A model generated the notes under the pieces. That model was given only the letters and a program-made list of their open reading frames with translations. It was not told the origin of the DNA and ran no database searches. A program made the translations under genes and the position numbers. Source: Blepharisma stoltei (taxonomy: Eukaryota > Ciliophora > Heterotrichea > Heterotrichida > Blepharismidae). Taken from it: DNA of 64,000 bases. The DNA lies in assembly GCA_914767885.1 (NCBI GenBank), contig CAJZBQ010000014.1, positions 744,001 through 808,000 on the forward strand, read 5' to 3'. Shown in pieces: positions 11,001 through 21,377 of this stretch (position 1 is the stretch's first letter; every line of letters begins with the position of its first letter).

Positions 11001-11861
11001 TTAAAGCTGCTCCTCTACATTAGTTAATGCCCAGATCTGCACATTATATATTTCCATCTGCGCTGGCACTGCCGCATAATCACAGCACCCAGGAAAACTG
11101 CAAGGCCAATTTCCTCCTACAGCTAAATCGAAAATTATATTAAACGGCTGATTATAAGGAGCATTTCCAGGGTATTTTTGTCCATTGCTATTCAATGAAT
11201 ACCACTGTGAAGAGTTTATGTGGTTTATTAATTTTCCTCCTTGTATAGATCCATTTATCATTTGAGCGTCAAGCCAAATGTTCATATAAGTTTGCTGCCA
11301 TTCAACGCCATACCAATGAGGCTGGTTCCAAGTTACCTCAAAAGGATAAGCATTGCTTGGAAATACAGGATATTGCACATTATTCGGCCATACTCCACCA
11401 AAATGTAAAGTAGAATATCCTGAGCTGTTAGAACAAATTGTCTCCATTATATCAATTTCTCCACAAGCAGCCCAGCCACCATATACAGACTGAGCATTTG
11501 GAGGCATCATAAAAATAGCAGGCCATAATGCGCTTCCTTTAGGAACGACAGCTTTCACGTTGAAAAATCCATATGGACCCCATGGCCTTACAGAGTTTAC
11601 TTTTCCAGAGGTATAATTATAGCCTTTATAATTCTGAGCTACAGCTCTAAGAACTAAGGCATTTTGTCCGTTTATTTTTGTAATAAACACATTTGTAGGG
11701 GTGTCTGTGTAGTATTCCCAGTCATTATTTCCTGAGTCTGCTCCAGCCATGACATTTTCAATCCAGTTGCTCATATCTTGAAAAGTATCATTCATTACAT
11801 TTACATACCCACTAAAAACGCCACTAATCAAAACTGTAAACAAAATTATTTGTTTCACCAT
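11001..11861 (-). CDS. Secreted GH16-family glucanase-like protein, 286 aa
   Basis: Start chosen at MVKQIILFTVLISGVFSGYV, a clear signal peptide; an upstream in-frame ATG at 11907 would add 16 basic residues ahead of it. The catalytic signature GEIDIMET at about residue 135 matches the E-x-D-x-x-E motif of glycoside hydrolase family 16 (two acidic residues as nucleophile and acid/base). HFGG, HWYGVEWQQTYMNIWLD and the late FDLAVGGNWP block are also typical. GH16 members hydrolyse beta-1,3 or 1,3-1,4 glucans; here it may digest food or act on a cyst wall, which is inference. Trp is encoded by TGG throughout. Confidence 0.85.
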   Translation of the reverse strand: MVKQIILFTVLISGVFSGYVNVMNDTFQDMSNWIENVMAGADSGNNDWEYYTDTPTNVFITKINGQNALVLRAVAQNYKGYNYTSGKVNSVRPWGPYGFFNVKAVVPKGSALWPAIFMMPPNAQSVYGGWAACGEIDIMETICSNSSGYSTLHFGGVWPNNVQYPVFPSNAYPFEVTWNQPHWYGVEWQQTYMNIWLDAQMINGSIQGGKLINHINSSQWYSLNSNGQKYPGNAPYNQPFNIIFDLAVGGNWPCSFPGCCDYAAVPAQMEIYNVQIWALTNVEEQL

Positions 11862-12023
11862 TTTTCTAATTTTATAAAATTTCCAATAGAAAACTCTAAT
11901 AAAGTGCATATCTTTATTAATGGTCTATTCCAAAAAGAAATATATAGTAATAAAAATTAAATATAATATTAATAATACTAGTAATTAATTTTAATCATAT
12001 AAATGAAAAAGATATAATAAACG

Positions 12024-13016
12024 ATGGAGGAAACTTCTCCTATGTCAGAAACCGTTCTAATGGAAAAAATCCAAAAATTTTTTGATGAATTTCATTTAAA
12101 TGCACTCCAAAGAGCTGGAGCTATGAAGTTCATAAAGGAAAAAATTTCAAATCCTGATGACTTAAGTGTCAATCATATAAGAGAATGGATGCTGGCAAAG
12201 CTAAACAATAAAAGAATACCTCCTATCGCACCAATGCAAAGAGGATGCCCTGAAATCATACCAGGCTTACGTGCACATCCATGGTGGGATGCAAATGAAT
12301 TTCCATGGATTCGGGATATAGAAGCCAATTATGAGGTAATCAAATCTGAGCTGTTAGCTTTATATAATAAAGGAGGATTTCAGCCATATCGAGGCCCTTC
12401 TTGGGCTGTAGGCATTCCATCTCAAGATGTTGGCACCCAAAGCCACACATCTGGAGACTGGAATGTGTTTTATTTATACCTCCACGGTATGAGTTTTGAT
12501 GAAAATCTTGCCAAATGTCCAGAAACTGTCAGAGTTATTAACACTTATGTTCCAAGGCATTATGAGCATGCTTTTTTTTCTGCTTTAAACCCAGGAACTC
12601 ATGTTTTATCCCACCATGGACCTACTAATAAAAAATTAAGGCTGCATTTGCCTATAGTTGATTTATCTGGCACCAGATTGAGAGCTGCAGAAGAAACAAG
12701 GACTTTTGAAGAAGGAAAAGTTGCTGTTTTTGATGATTCTTTTGATCACGAAGCTTGGCATGAAGGGACAACAACAAGAGTAAATTTAATTATTGATTTT
12801 TGGCACCCAGATTTAAGTGATGATGAAGTCAAATTCTTAAAAATAATGCAAAAATCAAAAATTCGAGCTGAAAAAGAAATTACGTCTAATGAGCAGGATA
12901 CATTTTATTCTGTAATTGAAAGAGCAAAGGATATTAGGCCTGGAGATAATTCATGATGGTGTCTTTCAGAAGAAAATGAAAGAGCCTTAATAGCAGCTGG
13001 CAATAAAGAAGAGTAA
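12024..13016 (+). CDS. Aspartyl/asparaginyl beta-hydroxylase-like dioxygenase, 330 aa
   Basis: C-terminal two-thirds match the Asp/Asn beta-hydroxylase fold: PGLRAHPWWDANEFPW, a central FFSALNPGTHVLSHHGPTN block supplying a metal-binding His near residue 196, LRLHLPI, then DHEAWHEGTTTRVNLIIDFW with the second His near 240 and a 2-oxoglutarate-binding Arg. The family uses Fe(II) and 2-oxoglutarate. The frame passes TGA at 12954 as Trp (GDNSWWCLSEENERALIAAG) and stops at TAA 13014. No membrane anchor is visible. The substrate cannot be inferred. Confidence 0.85.
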
Positions 13017-13688
13017 ATTAAAATAAATTAAAAGGGTAGGAATTAATAAACAAATATTTATTTTTGGGAGCTTATAGTTTAAAGAATTTTTCTAATTTAA
13101 GAGGCGAAATATTTGGGCCAAAAGCTATATTTACTTTAAAAAAATATACATTCATTCGAATTAAAAATGATCAGCATATTCAATAGACTTATATTAAGCA
13201 AATATCTTTTAGAATTTATCCAAATATGCCAATTTTTATATGAGCTTCATAATAATCACTTTTTTATTTCATAGATTTTATACAATAAATTTCAGATTAA
13301 TTAGGAATTATACTATCTATCTTCTTAAAAATCAACAGCAAATTATGAAAATTAATTTTTAATATAAGTGCCCTCCTCAAGCAATTAAAATATTTTTAGA
13401 TAATTTAAATTAAATTGTTTTCAAATATTTGAAGGATTTTAATCCGTGGGATAATAATAATAGCATATGGTGAGAATAGCAGCATAGGATTAATTAGCCA
13501 CTTCTATAAATAAAAAATTATGCAATTTCCAGTGCTCTATAATTTGTCAAAATTAATGGTATAAATTTTTTTAAAAGAAATCTGGATCAACTCATAGAAT
13601 TTAAAAAATATTAAGCACATAACTCAAAGAAATTTTTCATCTTATTTATCTAATAACTAAAATCCAATAATATTTGTAATCAAAACAT
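13017..13688. other. Intergenic, AT-rich
   Basis: No supported ORF or RNA. Probably holds the 3' end of the hydroxylase gene and the promoter of the PAS-protein gene. Confidence 0.5.
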
Positions 13689-16600
13689 ATGAGTTTAGCT
13701 TCCGAACTACAAAAGAAAGTTCATCAATTCACCTCAAATGAAGGAGATTAGATAGAATAGATTAAAAGGAGTATGATCTTCGAGTTTATTTTAGCCCCTC
13801 TCCGTCTTCATCGACTTCAGGCTTCCCGCCCTAATCATCTGGTTGCACTTACACCCTTTTCTTTCATTGTCATCAAAAAATGATGACGTCACCATCCCTT
13901 GGTAAGACGCATCCAGGCATTTCCTTAGACAAACTTCTAGCCTTGGCACCTTCTACTCGGAGGTGTAGGAGGCCCGAATCCTCCCCTGGCCTCCATTATC
14001 CTTCGCATCCAGAAGTGTGGAGTTGCTGTATAAACTTTGGTCGATTTGTCTCTGTGTTGGGGTAAAAAACCCTGTCGTTCGAGGATAAAAACTCACCCCC
14101 GGACAAAATTTCCAGGCCCCGTCCCTCTTAAACCCAAAAATCCCCGAAAGCATGGGAGAAGGACGGGATGGATAAGTCACCATTTTATTTGTGTCAAATG
14201 AAGGAGAAGATATTGAAATTTCATGAAGCCTTGGATACTTAACCTATAATAATTACAAAAGTAGATCATATAGGAGTATTTTTATCAACTTTCTTTATAA
14301 TCTAAGAAGCAGAGAAAAAGAATCAGAGAAAAAATCATCCTTAATATATTTAATAAAAATAGTGTCAAGCAAAATTATTTTTTCACTGCAGTTGTCAAGT
14401 CTTGCGTGAAACCAAAAATCTTCTTATGATTGAAAATCAATTGAAATCTTTTGAATTATTTTGGGCTATGCAAGAATTGATGCAATATTTTCTGATTTGG
14501 GCATTTTTAGCACGTTTTTATATCTTACAATATCTATAATTTGGGTGTATTTTGTGCTATTAGCTATATTGCACTTATTATCAAAAACAAGTAAAAAAAT
14601 ATTTTTATTTATATTGCAATTGGAAAAACTGTGGAGAAATCTAATTTTTAGTATAGGTTATATCCCTATGACCTACTCAATGGTTACAACAATAAAATAT
14701 CTGCTAATTTATCCTAATCAAGAAATGCCAGAATATCAAGATAAAATGCTGGATAAAAATTTAATGGATTTTATCATACCATTCATAATAACTGTTATTT
14801 TATTATTTTTATTTATATATACCCATGAAATTTTTATATATGAAGATAGGCATAGCTATTCTAAATACAACTGATTATCAAGATCACATATGCATTAAAA
14901 TTGTTGGGAAGCAGCCCTTTTTCTCAGACAACACCGGGCATCTTGAGGAAGGGAAAAGATAATAATGCTAATCTGGCCTCGCTTTACCCAAATTGGCAAG
15001 GCAGATCAACCCAAGCTAGCATCCAGATCGGTCTCTTTCCTCGTGGGAAGTTAGGAAATGAAGTGGGAAGAGAAAACCCAGCAAAGCCTGGATACCACAA
15101 TACTATTCGATTAATTCCCTAGCGCAATATCAGGCATCGCGTCTTCAGCTCCAAGTTTTCGTATACAAGCAAAAATTTCGGTTTTCGAACTTTCTGAAAG
15201 GTAGCCTACATTGGCGTGGCATGATAGCCCATCTTACTTCATTCTCATTTATACATGAGCCTCAGTAAGAAAAGTTTAACTCTGTGAGAGGTTGAGCAGG
15301 TAGCCCAACAAGCAAGTGAAGATAAGTGCCAAGTTTAATCAAATGTAGCTTTACTTAAGATATTAAAGCTATCAAGATCACACTCAAACGCGGAAAAGCT
15401 AAAACTAATTGGGATTAATTTGATTTTTATCACAAGTATGCTATGTGACTCCTCAAATTTAGTTTATATTCGTGTAGCTATATGCTTTGTATCTTTCATA
15501 ATTACTGCTGGATATGTTTATTATGTTCCTTACTCCCCATCCCTCCGTGATAGAGCAAAACCATTGAAAAAAATCCCTTTTTTTGCTAAAAACCTATCTC
15601 CATGAGTTAACAAAAAAATTTTTATGATAAAATTTGGATATATAGTGGTTATTATTATAATGAAAAATCTAGCTGATTCAGTTTTATTTTAAATAAATTG
15701 CATTTTAAAGCATAAATTTATTAGATTAAATAAAAATTTGCTTTCCAATTTTTACGAATTGTTTTTAAATTAGAAAAAAAATTACTATAAAATTTATATA
15801 TATAAAAAATTAACCCCCCTAAGAGCGAACAAAATTTTTTTTGCTCGCTCATCGAGGAGGGAGTTACTATAACTCATCTATAAATTATTTAGAAGCATCA
15901 AGTACACTATTTATTGGAATAGGATCTTTTGCCTATATAATTAGCGAAGAGCAAAATAACCCAATCACTGGCATTTTGCTATTTATTTTTTTAGGCCCTA
16001 TTTTTTTATGGTTTTTGAGAATTATTATGAAGCACAGATATTCACATATAAAAAAGCACAGTCTAATTAAACGATATCTAGATATATATGAATTCGAAAG
16101 AGCCATGAGAAATGACCTTTTTGACAAAGCAGCAAAGCAAGAGGTCCTGGAAACATTCGATTTATCATACTGCAACGAAAAATTAAATGTCTCAAGAATG
16201 ATTGCTATTTGGGAAGCAGACTATTGCCTAAATGTACTTCATAGCCCGAGACTGGCATCTATTAAAATTGGAGCTTGGTATCCATGAAAAAAGCCTAATT
16301 TTTCAGAAGAATTTTTGGAGTATTTTTTAAGAAAACAATTATTTGAGCAGCTTTGTAAGAGCTGCGAAGATATTCAATTCCTTATGTGTCTAGAAAAACT
16401 AAGAGATTGAAAGAAAACTGATAAAAAAATTGGGTGTCGAATATAGCATTCTATCAAGATCATTTAGCCCTCGCTAAATAGTTCTTTCTGCATAGCATTA
16501 GATTTTTTGTTTAAACAGTGAAGTCTATCCCGATGTATAGATAGAAGCAAAGTACGAGTAAAAATGAGGGAAATGGAAGGTATAGAGGCTTTCCTATAAT

Positions 16601-19600
16601 CCCGATATTTAGCCGAAGACAGCCAAGCTATACAAAGCCAATTAAAGTCAAGGCAGCCCGTTAAAGCGTCTTTCCAATGATGATTTTAGGGCGTCTCTAC
16701 AATTTACTTCTTAGCGAGGAAATGTAAACCCTAAACGAAGGCAACAGTAGTTCGAGGCCAGCCAACTCAGTAGTGAACATTAGACGTAATAGACTAATTA
16801 AGATTAAGATAAAAAATTTTGCATAAATCTAATCAATGTAGTCAATTTGATTTATCATTTTTCAAATTAATTAAATATCTAGAAGGAATTTAATAGAATA
16901 AATTTACACAGAAAAAAGGCACTTTATCGACAGCTCTACAATAAAATATTTTTGATATAGTAAAAACAGAATATATGCAACATTATGAAATCCCTTCTAT
17001 TTTCAGCTCCATTAAGAGGCTGAATGAAAGATTCTGCACCCTGAGGAAAGATTATAATGAAATCGTCTTAAGTTTTCCTAGAAATTCTGAAGCACACTCA
17101 CTGTTTTATAAAAATATCAATGATATAACAAATTTAATGGAATCAGAGGAATTAACAGCCCATAAAAGTAGATATGAAGGTAATATGCATGCCATTGAAA
17201 AAAGTGCAGAAAAGCTGAACTATTTCGAAGAAAGCAGCGGTATAATTATTGCAAGCGGCTGCAAAAACAACCCTGGCACTATTTTGTTTGCAAATCATCA
17301 TGCTTCAAAAATATTAACTCTCCATCCTTTAAATTGAAATAAAAATCCTGTTGCAATTTGAATGGAGATTAATTTTAAATATAAAATTGTTAAAAATTGA
17401 AAAATATAAATTGAATGAAATATTTTTGAATTTTAATAGAGATTTAGTTTAAAATTTAATCTTTCATAGTGTCAACTGTTTACTTACATTTCCTCTATTA
17501 ATTTGGTTAAAACTATTTATATAAAAATTAATATTTTTACCTATAAAAAATCTTTGCTTTAATTTAAAGGGGTTAATTAAATATTTGTTCAATTTAAAAA
17601 GTTAGAATAAGAGAAACTGTTATAGGGATTTTGGATTCTAATATAGATGATTATATACCTTATCCATTTAGCATTGAGCATAAAGCTTCTGTTGACAAAT
17701 TTTTAAGGAGTTGTAAGACTGCTGATATAGAGCATTCTATGGAAGGAATCCTAAAAAGAAAAAATGGACTACTGGTTGAAATCACTTTTACAGTAAAATG
17801 CGCGTCATTTGATAAGTATCCACTTTTACTTCTGCTATTTAGAGAAATAAATAATAACCGTCCTATATGTTTATTGGATGATGAGGGTAAAATTGTTGGC
17901 TTAAATGAACATTTTCCAATAATGCTATATTTATCAACTGAATCTTTATTGAATAAATCTATTTTTGATTTTAAATTACAAGTTGGAAGATCAGGCTTTT
18001 TCCGAGATCTAAATGCATATTATACTATATGAATTAATTTAATTTAAGCATAGGTTAGAAACTGAATTAATATTGGGATAAATAATTATTTTAGTAAGAA
18101 AAATATCAATTTAATCTAACTCCTCCTCCCTTTAAATTGTTCCAATTTAAAGGGTTAATTTTTTATATTTAAAATAAATTTTTTTTCTAGAAAAAAAATA
18201 AAAAATATAGATTGAGCACAATACATAGAATTTATTTATTTTTATGAAGAATTAATTAAAAAAATAAATCTATAAACATTTTCCATAATATTTTTACCTA
18301 TAAAATTTTACTACTGAAATAAAAATCTGTTCCAATTTAAAGAAGTTTAAAGTTCCAAAAAATGGAATTTTACTAATCTTTTGTTCCAATTTAAAAGGGG
18401 GGAGTAAATAATATAAGAGATATTTCTAAATCTGGGATAGATAATTTCCGTACTGGCGACTTTATCAGATTATGCAATCCTGTTAGTTACATTCTCTGCC
18501 AATACTCTTCTACCAAGATTTCTAAAAAAAATATGAATCTACTAGCTATAACTCATGACGAAATTAGCCAAAATGCTGCTTTAAATAATCTGCGAGCCCA
18601 CTTAAAAGATGTAGCTAAAAAAGCAGAGTTAGCGACTACAGACGATTGCCCAACTTTTAAAACTGAAAGAACTGAAAATTGCACTAATGTAGCTGTAATA
18701 AATGGAGCCAGCTTATCCAAAAAAAAATTAAAATTATTGACTCAGTCTAATAACATAAAATAAAATGCATTCGGTTCGAGCGAAATTAGCTCCACTAATT
18801 TTCTCTCCCTCATTGAATTTTATTTATGGGGTTAGGCTTTCTTCTGAGAACTTCTGCACAGCAACAGCAGTTTAACTCTGGCAGATAAGCCGAGGCACTG
18901 CTCCAAGTAGGTCAAGAGGCTTGAAGCTTTACCTCTCAGCACACCGAGGAAGGTGACCCTTAGACGGAACACACGCAGGAGCTGAGTCAAGAAAGAGCGA
19001 GGCAACGCAACCCGCCGAAGCTGAACGCTGTATTTGTCTCGTGCCCTGGCGAAACAAAGTGGATCGATCCAGAGGTCCATGGGCCCGACAAGTGGACAAA
19101 TATGGTGGCAGCTCTGCAAACGGCTATCCCGTAGTGGACGTTAAACGTTTATAAATAATTAAGACATAAGACTCAGTCTAATAACATCCATATTCCAGGA
19201 GTCGATAGTCAGCAAAGCAAAGACGATTCAGTGACTCCAGATCAATCTTCTATATTGCCTAAACTTATGAAAGATGATTTTTGATGGGACAAATATCTCA
19301 CAAAAATCAAAAAGCAATTTTTAATATATAAATGAGTACTATTGTTTTCAATAATTACTATAGTTGTAACCAATGCCATTATTTTGGGATTTGTATTAAC
19401 TGAGCTAGACAAAACTAAAAATATCAGCTCTTTAAAAGAAACTGGGCTCATCATTGACACAATGCTGGCAATCTCTGGGCATGCAGTAAAAATGGATATA
19501 TCTGACTATACAAATGCTACAGCTTTAACAGTAAGCCAAGGAATAATGAGGATAACGTCTTTTATTGAACAATTAAAATCAATGACAAAGGAAATGCTAA

Positions 19601-21050
19601 ATGATCTCCCATCTTGAAACTATTGCCCTTCATTTTCTTTTTATATTGATAATGAAATTCCTATGTGAGAAACTGACGGAGATTATAAAATTGTCCTAAA
19701 AAATTTGGTCGATATTTGCCAAGGCTATGAGCATGCTGCTGGAGATTTTCTTGAAAAATTTGTAAAAAATGAATCATATATAAAAGATTATAATTATTTG
19801 GTATTAAATAGTATTGGCATAATAGCTGAACGGTCAAGTAGTTTAATGGACATTTTATCATCATGTGAAACTTATAGAACCAATAAATTGACTATGACTA
19901 TTTCTTCACTTATAGCAATTGCAATTACTGTTCTTTTCATCTGTGCATGCATTATTACATATATTATTATTGACATTTGCCATACTTTGCAAAGTTTTTA
20001 TAGTGTGATTTATAAAAAAATAAAGCATTCTTATAAAGATATTCAAAATAAGCTAATCAACAGACTTTCAGATATACACGGATTTGATTATTCAAATATA
20101 AATAATGTTCAAAATACTCTTCCAGTTAAAAAATGATCCCAAAGTGATTATATAAGAATGCTGCTGAAAATTTCTATTTATATCATTTTGAATTAATTTT
20201 ATAAAACAGAAAAATAGATTTTATTTTATAAATGATTATTATAAAAAGATTACTTCGTGCTGACTTTTGCATTTTATATGATTTTTTATTTTTATGCTTA
20301 TAAAAAAGGTGAAGATTACTTGCTTTCTCGACCAGATTTTATTGCACTATTTATCAAGCGGCAATATTTTGGGAGAGTTCTTGCATTCTGAGCAAGAGTC
20401 TATGTATTTCAAAATACCCCAATCGGTCTTTATCATCGGTTAAACATGACATATTTCTTTGCTAATACTTCTCAAGAATATTTTGATCTTTTAGATTATT
20501 ATCAAAAATCATTAAAACTCCCTTTATGAGAAAAAAAAATCCAAAAATTCATATCTCCAGAACTTAGAGAGATGATTTTTGAGAGTTCAAATGCGACCTC
20601 TTTATATGCAAAATATGGAATTTCTTCATGCCAAGATGAACAATTTTTTCAGAGCACATATATTTTTGAAGACAAATGAAATCTAATCCTCCCTTTTTTA
20701 AATTAGAACAAAAATTTTGTTTTCAATTTTAATGGAATATTTATCCAAAAAATGGAAATTTAGCCAATGTTTTTGTCTCAATTTAAAGGGGGAAGTTAGC
20801 AAAATTTTCGTCAGTATTAAAAACAATTGATATAATAAGAGATACCTTGAACACAATTAATTATAATATTATAGATATAGCAACAAGACATTCCACAGAC
20901 CTTATACTTCAAAATTTTGAATTATTAACACAACTTACTATTATATATGCTGTTTTTGCAGCTGTTATATACATTGGATTTTATCTCCCAAGTATATCAC
21001 ATGAATTCGTAAGGCTAGAAACTTTAAAAAGATTTTGCAAGCTAATTTAA
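13689..21050 (+). CDS. Large multi-pass membrane protein with PAS-like domains, tandem copy 1 (1427 aa after removing 11 inserts)
   Basis: The uninterrupted reading frame is never longer than about 150 codons. Removing five TSD-flanked retroposons and six TA-bounded IESs gives exactly 1428 codons ending TAA at 21048, collinear with copy 2. Order: N-terminal membrane helices (14461-15900), a YEFERAMR cytoplasmic segment, PAS-like regions (YFEESSGIIIASGCKNNPGT and NRPICLLDDEGKIVGLNEHF), then a membrane helix, a long loop and further helices (LTFAFYMIFYFYAYKKGEDY, QLTIIYAVFAAVIYIGFYL). Many Trp are TGA. The layout resembles the TmcB-like PAS membrane proteins abundant in ciliates and amoebae; a sensory or signalling role is inferred, not shown. 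Confidence 0.75.
13748..14193 (-). mobile_element. SINE-like retroposon, TSD TCAAATGAAGGAGA
   Basis: A 446 bp GC-rich insert flanked by exact 14-bp direct repeats at 13734-13747 and 14194-14207. The tail TTAGATAGAATAGATTA is at the left, so the sense strand is minus. Deleting the element plus one repeat joins TSNEGE to DIEISWSLGYL. The duplication contains no TA. Confidence 0.85.
14889..15369 (+). mobile_element. SINE-like retroposon, TSD TATCAAGATCACA
   Basis: Flanked by exact 13-bp repeats at 14876-14888 and 15370-15382. Removal joins YNWLSRSH to SNAEKLKLIG, matching copy 2. Tail side (TTTACTTAAGATATTAAAGC) is at the right. Confidence 0.85.
15531..15866 (+). mobile_element. Family-1 MITE-type IES, 334 bp removed
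   Basis: TACTCCCCATCCCTCCGTGA at the left with a second weaker copy, and a hairpin end (CCTAAGAGCGAACAAAA / TTTTGCTCGCTCATCGAGG, then GGGAGTTA) at the right. Removal gives YVPYYNSSINYLEASS in frame. Confidence 0.85.
16432..16807 (+). mobile_element. SINE-like retroposon, TSD GATAAAAAATT
   Basis: Insert between GATAAAAAAATT (16420) and GATAAAAAATT (16808), an 11-12 bp duplication differing by one A. Tail ATTAAGATTAA at the right. Removal restores WKKTDKKFCINLINVVNLIY, as in copy 2. Confidence 0.75.
16853..16973. other. Short IES, 119 bp removed
   Basis: TA-bounded, phase 1-2 at both ends. Removal joins VVNLIY to MQHYEIPSIF, aligning without gaps to LIYIDHLPVQKIF of copy 2. Terminal similarity beyond TAT is weak. 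Confidence 0.65.
17315..17609. mobile_element. Family-3 MITE-type IES, 293 bp removed
   Basis: Left TAACTCTCCATCCTTTAAAT; right end contains CCTTTAAATTAAAG / TTCAATTTAAAAAG copies. Removal fuses ASKIL to RETVIGILDSN; copy 2 has AAKILRDTTFNIIGSD. Confidence 0.8.
18018..18105. other. Short IES, 86 bp removed
   Basis: Needed, together with the adjacent family-3 element, to pass stops and keep frame (..RDLNAYQFNLNNIRDISKSG). Ends TATTATACTATATG and TATTTTTCTTAC share little beyond TATT, so the boundary is the least certain in this gene. Confidence 0.5.
18117..18406. mobile_element. Family-3 MITE-type IES, 288 bp removed
   Basis: TAACTCCTCCTCCCTTTAAA with a hairpin (TTTAAATTGTTCCAATTTAAA) at the left; right end has duplicated GTTCCAATTTAAAGG and GTTCCAATTTAAAAGGGGGG then AGTA. 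TA phases 2-3 on both sides. Confidence 0.8.
18757..19169 (+). mobile_element. SINE-like retroposon (GCATTCGG subfamily), TSD GACTCAGTCTAATAACAT
   Basis: Exact 18-bp duplications at 18739-18756 and 19170-19187. Starts AAAATAAAATGCATTCGGTT and shares long blocks (TTCTCTCCCTCAT, GAGAACTTCTGCACAGCAAC, GACCCTTAG.CGGAACAC) with the insert at 21947. Removal joins LLTQSNNI to HIPGVDSQ. Confidence 0.9.
20179..20252. other. Short IES, 72 bp removed
   Basis: Removal gives LKISIYFVLTFAFYMIFYFY against LKIFVYFLLTFAFYFIFYFY in copy 2, a gap-free match. Ends TATATCATTTT / TAATCTTTTT. Confidence 0.8.
20684..20798. mobile_element. Short family-3 MITE-type IES, 113 bp removed
   Basis: TAATCCTCCCTTTTTTAAAT at the left and CAATTTAAAGGGGGAAGTTA at the right. 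Removal restores EDKWNLAKFSSVLKTIDIIR; copy 2 has ASRNLTKFSAILANIDAIR. Confidence 0.8.
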
Positions 21051-21377
21051 CAACATATTTGGTTAATATTAATGAAAAATTTATTAAATTATGTAGTAAA
21101 AAATTAACTTTAATAAATAAAATTACTATCACTCATATATTAATTAATAATCATCAAAAAATAGTTATATTAAAATTATAAATTTAAAAATCCCAAATTA
21201 AGAAATTTATATTAGTGATAAAAATCACTAAATGTGTTTAATGAATAACAATTTTTATTCAGCAGGTAAAAATTTAAAAATTATCTCAAATTTGATTGAG
21301 CTATTACAATCTTATTATTATAATAAGGCTATTTTTAATAAGAGATTATATACATTTAAATATAGTGAATTGAATTA
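21051..21377. other. Intergenic spacer between the tandem copies
   Basis: Very AT-rich, 327 bp, no ORF. Presumably carries the terminator of copy 1 and the promoter of copy 2. Confidence 0.5.

Noticed and set aside
18832-19119. 95-codon minus-strand ORF
   Set aside because: Inside the GCATTCGG-subfamily retroposon; the homologous ORF at 22119 is not conserved in sequence or frame.
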